A DNA stretch of 64,000 nucleotides, from the NCBI RefSeq assembly GCF_016056305.1, contig NZ_JAECZC010000023.1, forward strand, positions 1-64,000, read 5' to 3'. Origin of the DNA: Amazonocrinis nigriterrae CENA67 (lineage in GTDB: Bacteria > Cyanobacteriota > Cyanobacteriia > Cyanobacteriales > Nostocaceae). The notes under the pieces were generated by a model. It had not been told where the DNA came from. It saw nothing but the letters and a program-made list of their open reading frames with translations, and did not search any database. Numbering within the stretch: position 1 is the stretch's first letter; every line of letters begins with the position of its first letter. The position numbers and the translations under genes are program-made. Shown in pieces: positions 44,662 through 54,953 of this stretch.

Positions 44662-47600
44662 CTAATTTCCTTGCAATGGCGCATTTAAGATTTTTTCGAT
44701 GCGATCGCGTGTTTCTAGTAAGTGGGCTTCGGTGTATTCATCTTGGGAATCTACTTGTTTGAGTTTGTCATTTAGCTGCCTCAGTTTATACCACGCCAGA
44801 GTCCGGGCATCTTCTGGGACGTATTCTTTCCGCAACACCATAGCCGCCAAAATTTCTAGGTATTGTCTTTGCAGTCCTCGTCGTAGGCTGCTAATCTTCA
44901 ACATCCCGCCTTTGGGTTTGATTACCTCCGTCCAAATGCCTGATTGCAAAGTATCAAACAGTTCTGGAATCGTCAGTGATTGCCCAGGTTGAGTTTTGAG
45001 TTCAATGTCTTTGAGACGGAAGAGGCGATCGCCTGAAAGCAAATCTTGCAATACTGAACTTTGCATGAACAATACCCACTCAGAAATGGGATAATCCAAA
45101 CGACCAATACGGGGATTACTACCCCAATGCCGCCAACGGGAAGGTGCTAATTTATTCAGTAATTCTGGGGAAAAGTTTAGCGCATCTTCTGCAAATACAT
45201 ACTTTTGCAAAGTTTTTAATGCCTGCCGTTGTTCTTCGATGGGTACTGGTACAAATGGTAATCGGCTTTGGTTTGTCTGTGACGACAGCTTGCTAGATCC
45301 GATTTTGTCAGGCTGGACTCGATAAAAAGACTGTCCGCCAATATACTTAGTAGTATAGTATATTTGCTGGAAATAGTTACTTAAAACAGTATTGAAGCGA
45401 TCGCTCAAATCGCTGTAATTTTCCCCTGGAATTGGGAAACGCCGATTGAGACGTTGCCACATGGCAAGGGAATTATCTAACTGCCACTGAGAATAAAGCA
45501 ACACATTGCCACTGTTGTCCCAAGCATCGGCGGTTGGGTCAAGGTCATATACATCCTCGTCAGTAGCATAAGCATACTCAGGCTTGTCAGATTGGTTAGC
45601 AATTTCTTGCAATATTGGTTTTTCAGCAATGGGATTTGTTGCTAGAGTCGGTGTATAACCGTACTGAATCGCCCACTCATCGTATAATCCCACCATAGAG
45701 GGGAAATAATCTCCCTGCTTTGTACCTTGAGGTGCAATGTTTGGTGGAATGTAATCCATTACTGAAGCTGTTAGCCCTTTGGTATTGGTAATATCTCTGT
45801 TGTTCATCTCCTCTGGTTTTAGTAAGGTGCTACCACGGAAGTTATGCCTTAAACCAAGGGTATGACCAACTTCATGAGCAATAATTAAACGTAAATATTG
45901 ATGGATATACTCTTTGACTTGTTCTTGGTTGTCTGTGGTGTCTTGTAAGAGTGTCATGGCTAAGGAACCAAAAGCAAACTGATTGGCAGCTTCCATGCCA
46001 TAGCACAAATCGTACTCACCCGCGAGTTTGGATAAACCGGGAAACAACACATTTTTTTGCCCTTGTTGCTGCTGGGCATTGTCTTTGGCACCTAAACCGT
46101 TAGCGCAAAGTAGGCGATTTTGCATCAACATTGACAAGGATGTGCGCGTTGATGTTTGGTTAGGTTGGACGATGTTACGATACTCACTCTTCAGCGCCCG
46201 GACAAAACTAGCATCTACTAAAATGTCTGCGTCTAGAATTTCCCCAGTCAAAGGGTTAACACGGGATGGCCCCATGGCAAAATAACCATCCACTGTGTTA
46301 ATCCAGCGAATTGTGTTGTAGCGGATGTCTGCTGGATCCCATGTGGCATTATCTGGCATTTGTCGCACTTCTATGGCATCCTTGAATCCAGCCTTGAGAA
46401 ATGCTTTATTCCACATCAGCACTCCTTCTTTGATGGCATCGCGGTATTCAAAAGGTACAGCGTTATCAATCCAGAAGACAATGGGTTTTTTCGGTGGAGA
46501 AATGGCGGCGTTGGGGTCTTGTTTTTCCAAATGCCAGCGATTAATGTACCGCACAAAGGCATCACGGCGGTCGTCTTTGGTTAAGTCTTGGTAAGCAGTG
46601 ATGAAATAACCCACACGTTCGTCAGCCAAACGTGGACGGTAATCTTGGTCTCTTAGTTGGGAGAAACTGTAGTGAACCCGTAGGGTAAAGCCACGGCTAT
46701 CTGGTAGTGAAGCAAAATTCAACGCTTCATTATTGCGATCGCTACTACCACCACTGCTAGTAAAATTGATCACAGATTCGATTTCTACGTTCTCAGGGAA
46801 GGCTTTGGCATTACCAAAATAAGACTGATCTGTGCTGACAGACAAACCAAAACTCCCCGATAGTCCTGCCAAATCGGTCAGCAGCAAGTCACCTAAATCG
46901 ACGAGAATTGTTTTACGTTGTGGATGAATGCTTTTGATGGCAACACTATAAAGCACAGAATCACTAAACGAACGGGCTAGCGATCGCGCTTGCGGATCTC
47001 CTTCACGAGTGCGAAAGTTGACATTACGGACAACAAAATGTAGATTATTATCCACCCTTTGTAAATAAAACAAAAAATCTTGCAAAGGCATACCGCTGTA
47101 AATACCTCGTTCACCAATGCCTGATTCCAGCGTTGCTGTAGCTAAGTAATTTTTCTTTAACTGCTCTGGTTTAATTTCTAAATAAATTTTATTCTTTTCT
47201 TGATTACGATATAGAGTAAATAATCCTGGTATTTTTTGTGTATCTTTAACAACTTCATCAAATGGTTCTAAATCATCCTTTTTTGGTGGTTTATCACTTG
47301 GCTTAGGTTTCTCTTCTGGCTTATCTGGCGTTTTTTCAGCTTTTAAAAATGGCTGCTGTCCGGCTTTTATTGGGTCTTTAACTACCCCAATAAAAGGTTG
47401 TTGCTGTACTTGTTTGTGCTGATTAATCACCCACACCTGTCGAGGGGTTTGTTCTGGAGGTTGGATTGTTCCCAACTCAGGTTTTATAGCATTCTTCACT
47501 ACCCTTGATTCTGGTTTTGTGTGGTTATCAACCGCATCTTTTTTTATTTTCTTAACCTTGAGAACTGCATCTGCTTTAGTGTTAGTGTGTAACGTTGTAT

Positions 47601-47694
47601 TGGCTGTATTCCCTGGTAGTGACTCAGCATTAACGGTTGTTATTCCTAAAAACAAACTATGCAACAAAATTACATAAAAAGTTACTCTATTCAT
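44662..47694 (-). CDS. Large secreted zinc-dependent metalloprotease (DUF4953/DUF5117)
   Basis: A 1010-residue exported protein. A Sec signal peptide (1-23) is followed by a Lys/Pro-rich low-complexity linker (to about 155), a DUF5117-like region, and the metalloprotease core with the extended zinc motif HEVGHTLGLRHNFRGST, the metzincin form HExxHxxGxxH, and a Met-turn-like SVMDYIPP. This arrangement matches DUF5117/DUF5118-DUF4953 metallopeptidases of periplasm or outer membrane. The substrate is unknown. The ATG has no strong ribosome site. It is followed on the same strand only by remnants. Confidence 0.88.
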   Translation of the reverse strand: MNRVTFYVILLHSLFLGITTVNAESLPGNTANTTLHTNTKADAVLKVKKIKKDAVDNHTKPESRVVKNAIKPELGTIQPPEQTPRQVWVINQHKQVQQQPFIGVVKDPIKAGQQPFLKAEKTPDKPEEKPKPSDKPPKKDDLEPFDEVVKDTQKIPGLFTLYRNQEKNKIYLEIKPEQLKKNYLATATLESGIGERGIYSGMPLQDFLFYLQRVDNNLHFVVRNVNFRTREGDPQARSLARSFSDSVLYSVAIKSIHPQRKTILVDLGDLLLTDLAGLSGSFGLSVSTDQSYFGNAKAFPENVEIESVINFTSSGGSSDRNNEALNFASLPDSRGFTLRVHYSFSQLRDQDYRPRLADERVGYFITAYQDLTKDDRRDAFVRYINRWHLEKQDPNAAISPPKKPIVFWIDNAVPFEYRDAIKEGVLMWNKAFLKAGFKDAIEVRQMPDNATWDPADIRYNTIRWINTVDGYFAMGPSRVNPLTGEILDADILVDASFVRALKSEYRNIVQPNQTSTRTSLSMLMQNRLLCANGLGAKDNAQQQQGQKNVLFPGLSKLAGEYDLCYGMEAANQFAFGSLAMTLLQDTTDNQEQVKEYIHQYLRLIIAHEVGHTLGLRHNFRGSTLLKPEEMNNRDITNTKGLTASVMDYIPPNIAPQGTKQGDYFPSMVGLYDEWAIQYGYTPTLATNPIAEKPILQEIANQSDKPEYAYATDEDVYDLDPTADAWDNSGNVLLYSQWQLDNSLAMWQRLNRRFPIPGENYSDLSDRFNTVLSNYFQQIYYTTKYIGGQSFYRVQPDKIGSSKLSSQTNQSRLPFVPVPIEEQRQALKTLQKYVFAEDALNFSPELLNKLAPSRWRHWGSNPRIGRLDYPISEWVLFMQSSVLQDLLSGDRLFRLKDIELKTQPGQSLTIPELFDTLQSGIWTEVIKPKGGMLKISSLRRGLQRQYLEILAAMVLRKEYVPEDARTLAWYKLRQLNDKLKQVDSQDEYTEAHLLETRDRIEKILNAPLQGN

Positions 47695-48193
47695 CCAGTT
47701 TATCCCTGATAAGTACCACGAGTTAATTTTTAATTTTTGCCAAGTAAAGCATATTTACTTTATCCAATGGAGCAAAGTCTGAAAAGACCTATAGCCACCT
47801 CTTCAGCGGCAATTTTTCAGTTCAGTTTTAGCTGCCTTTTTTCCGTTTTTTAGCGCTTTCTTACTGTAATATTTTTCCTAGTAATTGCGTCTGTAGCAAA
47901 CAGCACGTATTATTTCTACATCTGTTTGATCAAGATGCTGGGGGAAAAAATTTCACAGTCTCGCTAAAATAATCCAGAATAACTGATTTTTTTGAAAAAG
48001 GAACAAGTCTTTCAGCTAAAACCTAGTTTTATTAAGACAAAAAGCCTTGTCAACCTAAAGGTTAGCTGATGGGAAGAGATGTTAACAGTTTATTACTTAA
48101 GCTTTTTTATACATTTATACTGAGAATTTCACATTTGACTGAGTGAGCATGAATCTGAAACACAACACTAATTAAGTAATAACGGATACAAAA
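47695..48193. other. 499-bp divergent intergenic region
   Basis: Between the metalloprotease and the pentapeptide-repeat gene; should hold both promoters. AT-rich with several T-runs. No gene, hairpin or repeat recognised. Confidence 0.5.
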
Positions 48194-49897
48194 ATGTCAC
48201 AATTATCTCAAGTTTGGCGGCGTTTGAAAAATTATGTCACAGATGGCTGGGTACAAGACAAGCAAAAGACAACGCCACTAAAAACAGCAGTATTTTTTTC
48301 TTTAGACATAGATAAAAGTATCAAGTGTTCTCCAGACAATGGTCAAAAAAGTTTATCACCCCAACGACTGCAAAAAACCTTGTCAGCATGGACTCAACCA
48401 GGAGATTGTTGTAGTTTTAACACAAGCGATCGCCAATTGCATGAAGAAATTTACGATTTATTGGGCAATGGTGCGCTGAGGCTAGAGTTAGTCGAACAAG
48501 TGATGGACTTGCTAAGACATGAGAGAACATTTCGCCCTGTAGAACTGTTTCAGCGTTTGGAAGACTTTTATAGTCGTTGGTGTCAGGGGGAATTTATTGA
48601 TGCTGTACCGCCTGACAACTTACCTCAGCAAAAAATGATTGCCATGCTAGGACAAAATATAGCGATCGGATTGAGACAAGTAGACATATATACAGGACTA
48701 AACGTATTAATTTTACTCTTAGAATTGCACCGTTACGCACAACAAAAAGAAAAGCTCCAGCCACAAATCACCTTTTATCCATCCACAAAACCTGATACAG
48801 ATCATTTTTTCACGTCCCAACTTTTGCGAATCATTAACTACACTGATGCTATTGAAATTGGTAATTTTAGTAATATAGTCGGGGAATTTCTCAAAGGCTG
48901 TAACTTTAGGGGTGCATACCTTGGTGATGCCAACCTCACCGGCGTTAACTTCAGCGGTGCCGACCTCACTGGCGCATACCTTGGTGATGCTAACTTGACT
49001 GGTGCAAACTTTAGCAACGCTAACTTAACTGGTGCAAACTTTGGTGATGCTAACCTCAGCAGCGCTAACCTTAGCGGGGCAGACCTCAGCAATGCCGACC
49101 TCAGTAGCGCTAACCTCAGCGGTGCGAACTTGAGTTACGCCAAACTTCACCGTATAGACCTTAGCAGTGCCGACCTCAGTAGCACCAGCTTAGAAAACTG
49201 CGATCTCAGCCATGCCAACCTCAGCAGCGCCAACCTCAAAGATAGCAACCTCAGCCGCGCCAACCTCAGCAACGCTATCCTCTTCGGTGCAACCCTCAGT
49301 GATGCCAACCTCAGTCACATCAACCTCAGTCATGCCGACCTTTGCCGCGCCGACCTCAGTGGTGCTAACCTCAAGGGGGCCATCCTCAACGGCACCAACC
49401 TCAGCGACAGCATTCTCTTCAGTACTAACCTGAGTGACGCCATTCTCATGGCCGCAGACCTGAGCTACGCCAAACTCAATGGAGCCAAACTCAACTATGC
49501 TAGACTCACTGGTGCCATGTTCTTAGGTGCAGACCTCAGCGGTGTAGACCTAACTGGCGTGATCCTCAACGATGCTGATCTCAGCGGCGTCATTCTCAAC
49601 GATGCCAACCTCAAAGGGGCCGACCTCAGCGACGCCATACTCTTCGGTACTGATCTTAGCTACTCAAACCTCAGCAGTGCCAACCTCAGTGGTAGCAACC
49701 TCACAGGTGCAATACTCAATGGTGCGGATCTTAGCGAAGCAAACCTGAGTTACGCCATACTCGGCGGTGCAGATCTTAGCGAAGCCAACCTAGAACAGAC
49801 AACTTGGGGTGAAAAACAACAGTGGGAAGATGTACGGGGACTAGAGACAGCTGTGAATGTCCCTGAAGCGTTGAGGCAGTATTTGGGGTTGAGTTGA
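48194..49897 (+). CDS. Pentapeptide-repeat protein
   Basis: A 567-residue protein. Residues 1-230 are a helical domain of unknown function (MSQLSQVWRRLKNY.., VEQVMDLLRHE.., GLRQVDIYTGLNVLILLLEL). Residues ~232-540 are about 60 pentapeptide repeats of the A(D/N)LSx type, which fold as a right-handed square beta-helix. The end (TTWGEKQQWEDVRGLETA) is a usual capping tail for cyanobacterial members. Its role is unknown; some pentapeptide proteins bind DNA gyrase, others are scaffolds. The DNA shows strong 15-bp periodicity (GCCAACCTCAGCAGC-like), so slippage could change repeat number. Confidence 0.93.
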   Translation: MSQLSQVWRRLKNYVTDGWVQDKQKTTPLKTAVFFSLDIDKSIKCSPDNGQKSLSPQRLQKTLSAWTQPGDCCSFNTSDRQLHEEIYDLLGNGALRLELVEQVMDLLRHERTFRPVELFQRLEDFYSRWCQGEFIDAVPPDNLPQQKMIAMLGQNIAIGLRQVDIYTGLNVLILLLELHRYAQQKEKLQPQITFYPSTKPDTDHFFTSQLLRIINYTDAIEIGNFSNIVGEFLKGCNFRGAYLGDANLTGVNFSGADLTGAYLGDANLTGANFSNANLTGANFGDANLSSANLSGADLSNADLSSANLSGANLSYAKLHRIDLSSADLSSTSLENCDLSHANLSSANLKDSNLSRANLSNAILFGATLSDANLSHINLSHADLCRADLSGANLKGAILNGTNLSDSILFSTNLSDAILMAADLSYAKLNGAKLNYARLTGAMFLGADLSGVDLTGVILNDADLSGVILNDANLKGADLSDAILFGTDLSYSNLSSANLSGSNLTGAILNGADLSEANLSYAILGGADLSEANLEQTTWGEKQQWEDVRGLETAVNVPEALRQYLGLS

Positions 49898-50330
49898 AAT
49901 CGGGCATAGGGCATGGGGATGAGGAGGATGAGAAAGATGAGAGACAATGCTAGATGACTGTTAGCAGACTGGTGACAACATGGGGATGTGATCTGGACTG
50001 AGTTTAGTAGTGGTAAGGACAAGACTTTGTGGTTCTACCAATCACTAGTCAAGGTGTATCAGCAAAAAGATACAGATTGGATGACACAGGAACTACAACA
50101 AGTTGTCAGTCAATTGTGCCAGAAGAGTACACTGTAAGAATAGACCACCTAAAACCACTGAATTATTTTGAACTGGGGACTGGGGATTAGGGATTGGGAG
50201 GATTATGGACTCTTATTCAAACCCCACCCAAATCCTTTGGTGAACATCTTAAGCGTACCCAATACCTAGTCTCCAGTTGCTGTTTATCCTGAACCTGTTA
50301 CGACTCTAACCGCAATTTCTCCATCTACAC
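49898..50330. other. 433-bp region with a possible gene remnant
   Basis: Begins with G-rich repeats. From 49976 to 50137 an open frame without a start reads QHGDVIWTEFSSGKDK, then TLWFYQSLVKVYQQK, then DTDWMTQELQQ and ends at a TAA. The aromatic-rich, protein-like composition suggests the C-terminal end of a lost gene; the family is not recognised. Confidence 0.35.
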
Positions 50331-50738
50331 ATGAGTAAAAAGTTACCCAACAACAGCCAAGACAATGCCACCAACCAGCAACCAAAGCCTAGCCTAGAAT
50401 CCTTGAGAGTGGATGCAACATTGCAACCGCGAATTATGACAGCAACTCCTCCACTACCAAAAGAAAAGATACTTAGAGCTATGGCTGCCATGATAACTGC
50501 TCGTGATTGGGTAGGTTATTTATCCTTTCGTCGGCAATTGAAAACCAACTATTCTGAAAATTTCGGTAGTACTCTGCGGAATTTTTACAAGTCCCTCCCG
50601 CCAAATGACTTAGAAGCATATATTAATTATTTTGGTGACTGGGAGACCTTAACCCGTTCAGAGCAAAGGATACGGGCTAAGGAGTATCAACAAAGCCGCA
50701 AAGAGCGACAGTGGCCAAATTTACACACAGATAGATGA
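50331..50738 (+). CDS. Hypothetical protein
   Basis: A 135-residue protein with a Gln/Asn/Pro-rich disordered N-terminus (1-50) and a helical, basic C-terminal part (MAAMITARDWVGYLSFRRQL, SLPPNDLEAYINYFGDWETL). No known domain was recognised. It is not coupled to a neighbour. The lack of repeats and even codon use make it a plausible real gene. Confidence 0.6.
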   Translation: MSKKLPNNSQDNATNQQPKPSLESLRVDATLQPRIMTATPPLPKEKILRAMAAMITARDWVGYLSFRRQLKTNYSENFGSTLRNFYKSLPPNDLEAYINYFGDWETLTRSEQRIRAKEYQQSRKERQWPNLHTDR

Positions 50739-50848
50739 AGGTAATTAATTTTGCAATTAAATCATGAAATGCCCACTTAATAAATAGAAGTTAGGAAACA
50801 GGAAATTCATTTACCTATTCCCAATTCCCCATTACCCCTAATCCCCAC

Positions 50849-51175
50849 TCACGAGCGGTCGTGGGGGCCCCGAGTTCCCCGTTCCCTTTTATATTTCTGT
50901 TTGCCTAAAATTATTTTGCTTGTACCCCAGATGCCTAACGCTAGCATTCCTAATGTGAAGGAGGGTTCAGGAATAGGGTAAACTCGGCGAAACTTGATAA
51001 CAGAAGAGTTAGTTAGCACTTGCTGAGAATTATCGAATAAGCCAGTAAACCACTGTGCTACTTCTTTGACCTGTGTTTCAAGTGGTGGTGCAGTAATAGC
51101 ACTAGCACGCGTTGACTGAGCAAATGTAAATGCTGACAGTAAAACTGTCAGAGTACATACTTTGAAAGGATTCAT
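50849..51175 (-). CDS. PEP-CTERM-sorted small exported protein
   Basis: A 108-residue protein with a Sec signal (1-24, ending TRASA) and a PEP-CTERM sorting tail: PIPEPSFTLGMLALGIWGTS followed by a basic stretch (KQKYKRERG). Exosortase would cleave at the PEP motif and export or anchor the short middle part. The last ~9 residues (GTRGPHDRS) are encoded by a dispersed 24-bp repeat (50857-50880) that has an exact inverted copy at 57251-57274. No exosortase is in the window. Confidence 0.83.
   Translation of the reverse strand: MNPFKVCTLTVLLSAFTFAQSTRASAITAPPLETQVKEVAQWFTGLFDNSQQVLTNSSVIKFRRVYPIPEPSFTLGMLALGIWGTSKIILGKQKYKRERGTRGPHDRS
50857..50880. repeat. 24-bp repeat, copy A
   Basis: Exact reverse complement of 57251-57274 (GGGGAACTCGGGGCCC and onwards). 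The similarity extends outward as CCCTAATCCCCACTC. It codes the tail of the PEP-CTERM protein. Confidence 0.9.
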
Positions 51176-51261
51176 AAATTAATGTAACGTATTAAAGTTC
51201 AAAGTATTTTATCAAACAAGATCTTTTGGTAGTAATAGGGTGAAACTTTGGTAGCATTAAT

Positions 51262-51298
51262 GTTTCCAATCACTAATTCTCCTTACGGGGATTGAAAC
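51262..51298. CRISPR. Solitary CRISPR-like repeat
   Basis: A single 37-bp unit beginning GTTTCCAATCACTAATTC and ending CTTACGGGGATTGAAAC. It has the GTTTC start, the ATTGAAAC end, the 37-bp length and the internal CTCC..GGGG symmetry of cyanobacterial type I-D/III repeats. No second copy follows within 100 bp, so it is not an array. It differs from the repeat at 17112. Confidence 0.6.
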
Positions 51299-51308
51299 AC
51301 CCACATGA

Positions 51309-51388
51309 GTAGGGTGCGTTATGGACGGAAGTCCTAACGCACCGAAAATCTATGGTAGTGCGTTAGTCTACGGCACAACACACCCTAC
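51309..51388. repeat. Hairpin-rich GTGCGTTA repeat
   Basis: TAGGGTGCGTTA (51309) with CTAACGCACC and GTGCGTTAG copies, closing with CACACCCTAC; the ends can pair and internal hairpins form. Related to 13690-13803. Directly follows the solitary CRISPR-like repeat. Confidence 0.75.
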
Positions 51389-51449
51389 AAAATTAAATGA
51401 GGTTTGTTGAACTCACGTTAATTTATTTTTTGGAAATCCCTGAGTACAT

Positions 51450-52190
51450 TTATTTGCCAAATACACGTTCCAAAAAAGGTATTATTTCAGCCCAAGCAGA
51501 GGTAGTGGCAACAGAATCGTAGCGATAACCATCGTCGCGCATGAAGGTATGCTCTGCTTCATACAAGAGAACTTTGTGAGGTACATTAGCATTCTCTAGA
51601 GCTTTAATTATGGTTTGTCGGTCATGTTCTGGAATGTGAGGGTCGAGTGTACCAAACACCATTAACATTTCGCCTTTGATTTCACTAACGCGATGGATGG
51701 TATCAGCTACCCCCTGTCCCAGCTTGCCACTGGGAATGCCAGTAGGATAGCAGCAAACGCTAGCCTTTATTTCGCTGTTGAATGCTGCACGAAAAGCTAA
51801 GTGTCCGCCAATACAAAAGCCCAGAGTGCCTATTTTCCCTGGAGAAACTGCACTTTCTGCCTTGAGAAATTCTATTACAGCACGGCAATCGGCATCATAA
51901 TCAGCGATCGCAGTTTTACGAGCATCATCATTACCACGCATCCGACCAAGATCATTTGGTTCAATAACTTGCCCAATTGGCTCAATGCGATGAAAAATTT
52001 CTGGTGCTGCCACTACATAACCATATCCTGCTAAGTAGTTAGCCAAACGAATTATAGGATCACCTAACTGATAAATATCACTATAGAATACAATACCTGG
52101 GTAAAGTCCTGCTGTTTTAGGAGCCGCTACATAGACGCGCATCAAACTGTCATTGACTCTTAACTCGATATTGCGCTTGGTGATTTGCAC
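51450..52190 (-). CDS. Dienelactone hydrolase family protein
   Basis: A 246-residue cytosolic alpha/beta hydrolase. The nucleophile is Cys in GTLGFCIGGHLAF, as in true dienelactone hydrolases; the acid is Asp in FGTLDPHIPEHDR and the base is His in EAEHTFMRDDG. It hydrolyses lactone or ester bonds; the natural substrate in cyanobacteria is unknown. It stands alone and is divergent from the nuclease gene. Confidence 0.92.
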   Translation of the reverse strand: MQITKRNIELRVNDSLMRVYVAAPKTAGLYPGIVFYSDIYQLGDPIIRLANYLAGYGYVVAAPEIFHRIEPIGQVIEPNDLGRMRGNDDARKTAIADYDADCRAVIEFLKAESAVSPGKIGTLGFCIGGHLAFRAAFNSEIKASVCCYPTGIPSGKLGQGVADTIHRVSEIKGEMLMVFGTLDPHIPEHDRQTIIKALENANVPHKVLLYEAEHTFMRDDGYRYDSVATTSAWAEIIPFLERVFGK

Positions 52191-52331
52191 TGTTTTATCT
52201 CCGTGACTTGAGTTTGCTGGATGTGCGATCGCGCTTAATTTATGTTTGTTATAAGAGAAATGCCGAAGAAATTTCTGCTTAGTTTGCCAGATTTTTCACT
52301 CAATCTCTAATAAAAAGGTAAAAGGGACTGA

Positions 52332-54953
52332 ATGAAGCGATTTGTTTACTTCAATCTACCTGATAACTACTTAAACCAGCAGTTAGCTAAGCACCAGCCT
52401 GTTAAAGTAATTACCCCAACATTACAAACAGCACGAGCATTAAAAGTACCACACCAAAGCTTAGAAACTCTGGCAAAGCAAAGTTTGGTAGAAGCAGGTA
52501 TTCAAGTTGCATCGATATTAATGGAATCGCGTTTGCTGCGTACAGCAGTCAGTAGAGTTATCCAAACGTCTGATGTTGAAGGAACTACACGCGCTTTTTC
52601 CTCTGCAATCAAAGCTGTATTGCGGGCGGGAATTAATCTAGAATCACTGGCTGGTGTGAGTAGTAGCCGTACCAAACAACTAGCCCTTTTAACGCAAACA
52701 TACGTAAGTTTGCTGAGAGAAAAAGGCATGGTAGATGCTGCTGAAGTTCTTTGGCAGGCTAGCGGTGTGATTACTAAACGTCAATTAGTTCTAATTTATG
52801 GCTACTTTCATCCCCGCATTGACCAACTTCACTTTTTAAATGCGATCGCAGATCATCACAGTGTAATAGTCTTGCCTTGTCCAGAGTCTAGCAATTTTGT
52901 AGACAATCAAAAAGCTGTAGATTGGTTACAGCAGCAAAGTTGGCAAGTACAAGTATTCAAAGAAACTAAGCCTTCACTTGGCAAACAACTGCAAGATTGT
53001 TTCCTCAACCAAACAATAGTTCCTGCTGAAGTGAAAGCCCACATTTATGCACACTTGGAATCAGAGGTACGCGGCACCTTAGCACAGGTCAAAAATCTTC
53101 TCAGCCAGGGAACGCCAGCAAATGAAATTGTGCTGGTAGCTAGAGATGATCAATTTTATGGCCCGACAGTGTTAGATGTCGCTTACGAGTACAACTTACC
53201 AGTCAGCGCTTTGTATGGAGTACCGTTGAATGCTACTAGAGTGGGCGCTTGGGTGCAGTTACTATTGCAAGTTATCCAAGACAAATTTCCCTTTGAGTCC
53301 ACTGCCAGATTATTGACAAATCCTTTGTGTTGTGCATTATCTGCCGAAGTTTGGCAAGAAGCCCGTAAACAGCATCCATCTAACCTGTTAGCCTGGCAAA
53401 ATTTGGGCGTTAACCTCTCTTTACTTGATTGGCAATACGAAGATACTCGCGCTAATTGGGTAGAACGGATGCAAGATGTCTTGAATAAGTTTAACTTGCT
53501 GCAAGGTGCAGAACCTTGGGCTAGGGAAATTGTTGCTTTTTATCAATTTCAAGAAGTGCTGGTAGACTTGTCGAAACCAGAAGAAGAAGTCATCAGTTTA
53601 GGAGAATTTGCGGCGGATGTGATGGGCAGTTTAGCACTAGTGACTGTGCCTGCTCAACCTGGTAACGGAGGTGTAGAATTACATACACCGCTTTCTATAT
53701 TTGGAGCAAAATTTCAGCACGTTTTTGTCTTGGGTGCAGTTGAAGGAATTTTACCAGCACCAATACAAGATGAGCCAATACTAGATTTCTATGAACGTAA
53801 ACTACTACGCCAACAAGGATTTGAGTTTGACGACGCAGCACAAGCAGCGCGAAGAGAAATAATTTCATTCTACGCTTTATTACAAACTCCCACTCAAAGT
53901 TTGACTTTTTCTTATCTGCAGATTATTGGTAAGGAAGCCACTTTACCTAGTTCTTATCTCTCAAAATTAGGATTGGAAATTGTCCAACCTCCACCTTTAC
54001 CTGTTGCTAGTTTAGAAGAAGCAAGACAAATTTATCTGCGACGTGAAACTTTACTAGACGATGATGTTTTACCACAGGCAATCCATGCTTGGAATGTGGA
54101 AAAACGCAGAGAGGGAGCAAACCCTTATGATGAGTATGATGGTGTAATTGGTTTGCCGTTAGACCCGGATAAACGCGTGTTTAGCGCATCTCAGTTAACT
54201 GCTTTAGGTCAATGTCCCTTTAAATGGTTTGCTAATAAAGTTTTGCACTTGGCAGAGGTGGAAGAAGCTGAAGAAGAATTAAATTCCAGTTTAAGAGGTT
54301 CTTTGTATCACCGTAGCTTGGAATTAGCTTTATTAAATACTTCAGATCTATCCAAAGTTCCCGAAAATTTAGAAACTGCTTTTGTGCAAGCAGAACAAGA
54401 TTTACAATTACCTTTGTTGCCAGCTTGGGAAGCTAGAAGGACTGAACATTTAAACGTTTTAATTCGAGCGTGTATGCAACCGGAATTTTGTCAAACAGAG
54501 GCAGAATTTTTTCAGGTAGAACAGAAGTTTGTCGGCGAATGGTATGGCTTAATTATTAAAGGTCAAATTGATAGAATAGACCGCACTCCCCAAGGTTTAA
54601 TTTTATTAGATTACAAAACTAGTTCCCAAGCGCCACGGGGTATCAAAGATGAATTTGGGAAAGCTAATATAGATATTCAACTACCTCTATATATTCATTT
54701 TGCTAGTACAACTTTGTTTCCGGGGGAAACAGTACATCAAGCTTATTATTACTCTCTCACCAAAGGTAAAAAGCTTTCTAAGAAACAACCAAGTCCAGAA
54801 ACATTGCAAGCGATCGCTCAAAAATTCAAATCTTACTTACAATCAGGATATTACCCAGTTGCACCGGATGTTGAGCAACATTCCTGTCAATATTGCCCTT
54901 ATGATTTAGTTTGCCGTAAGGGTTCTCGCCAAAGCCGTAAAGCTTCGATTTAA
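52332..54953 (+). CDS. AddB-like PD-(D/E)XK nuclease
   Basis: An 873-residue protein resembling the AddB subunit of AddAB helicase-nucleases. The N-terminal half is a degenerate helicase-like region; the C-terminal nuclease domain has the motif GQIDRIDRTPQGLILLDYKTSS with Asp and Lys for metal-dependent cleavage, and iron-sulfur Cys in LGQCPFKWFA and CQYCPYDLVC. It would act in recombination repair of double-strand breaks and degradation of linear DNA. The usual partner, an AddA-type helicase, is encoded at 58128 on the same strand, with three small genes between. Confidence 0.87.
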   Translation: MKRFVYFNLPDNYLNQQLAKHQPVKVITPTLQTARALKVPHQSLETLAKQSLVEAGIQVASILMESRLLRTAVSRVIQTSDVEGTTRAFSSAIKAVLRAGINLESLAGVSSSRTKQLALLTQTYVSLLREKGMVDAAEVLWQASGVITKRQLVLIYGYFHPRIDQLHFLNAIADHHSVIVLPCPESSNFVDNQKAVDWLQQQSWQVQVFKETKPSLGKQLQDCFLNQTIVPAEVKAHIYAHLESEVRGTLAQVKNLLSQGTPANEIVLVARDDQFYGPTVLDVAYEYNLPVSALYGVPLNATRVGAWVQLLLQVIQDKFPFESTARLLTNPLCCALSAEVWQEARKQHPSNLLAWQNLGVNLSLLDWQYEDTRANWVERMQDVLNKFNLLQGAEPWAREIVAFYQFQEVLVDLSKPEEEVISLGEFAADVMGSLALVTVPAQPGNGGVELHTPLSIFGAKFQHVFVLGAVEGILPAPIQDEPILDFYERKLLRQQGFEFDDAAQAARREIISFYALLQTPTQSLTFSYLQIIGKEATLPSSYLSKLGLEIVQPPPLPVASLEEARQIYLRRETLLDDDVLPQAIHAWNVEKRREGANPYDEYDGVIGLPLDPDKRVFSASQLTALGQCPFKWFANKVLHLAEVEEAEEELNSSLRGSLYHRSLELALLNTSDLSKVPENLETAFVQAEQDLQLPLLPAWEARRTEHLNVLIRACMQPEFCQTEAEFFQVEQKFVGEWYGLIIKGQIDRIDRTPQGLILLDYKTSSQAPRGIKDEFGKANIDIQLPLYIHFASTTLFPGETVHQAYYYSLTKGKKLSKKQPSPETLQAIAQKFKSYLQSGYYPVAPDVEQHSCQYCPYDLVCRKGSRQSRKASI

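Noticed and set aside
48838-49092. Reverse-strand and alternative frames over the pentapeptide-repeat region as genes
   Set aside because: Their repetitive Pro/Ala/Leu or Ser/Thr composition follows directly from the 15-bp periodicity of the real gene.
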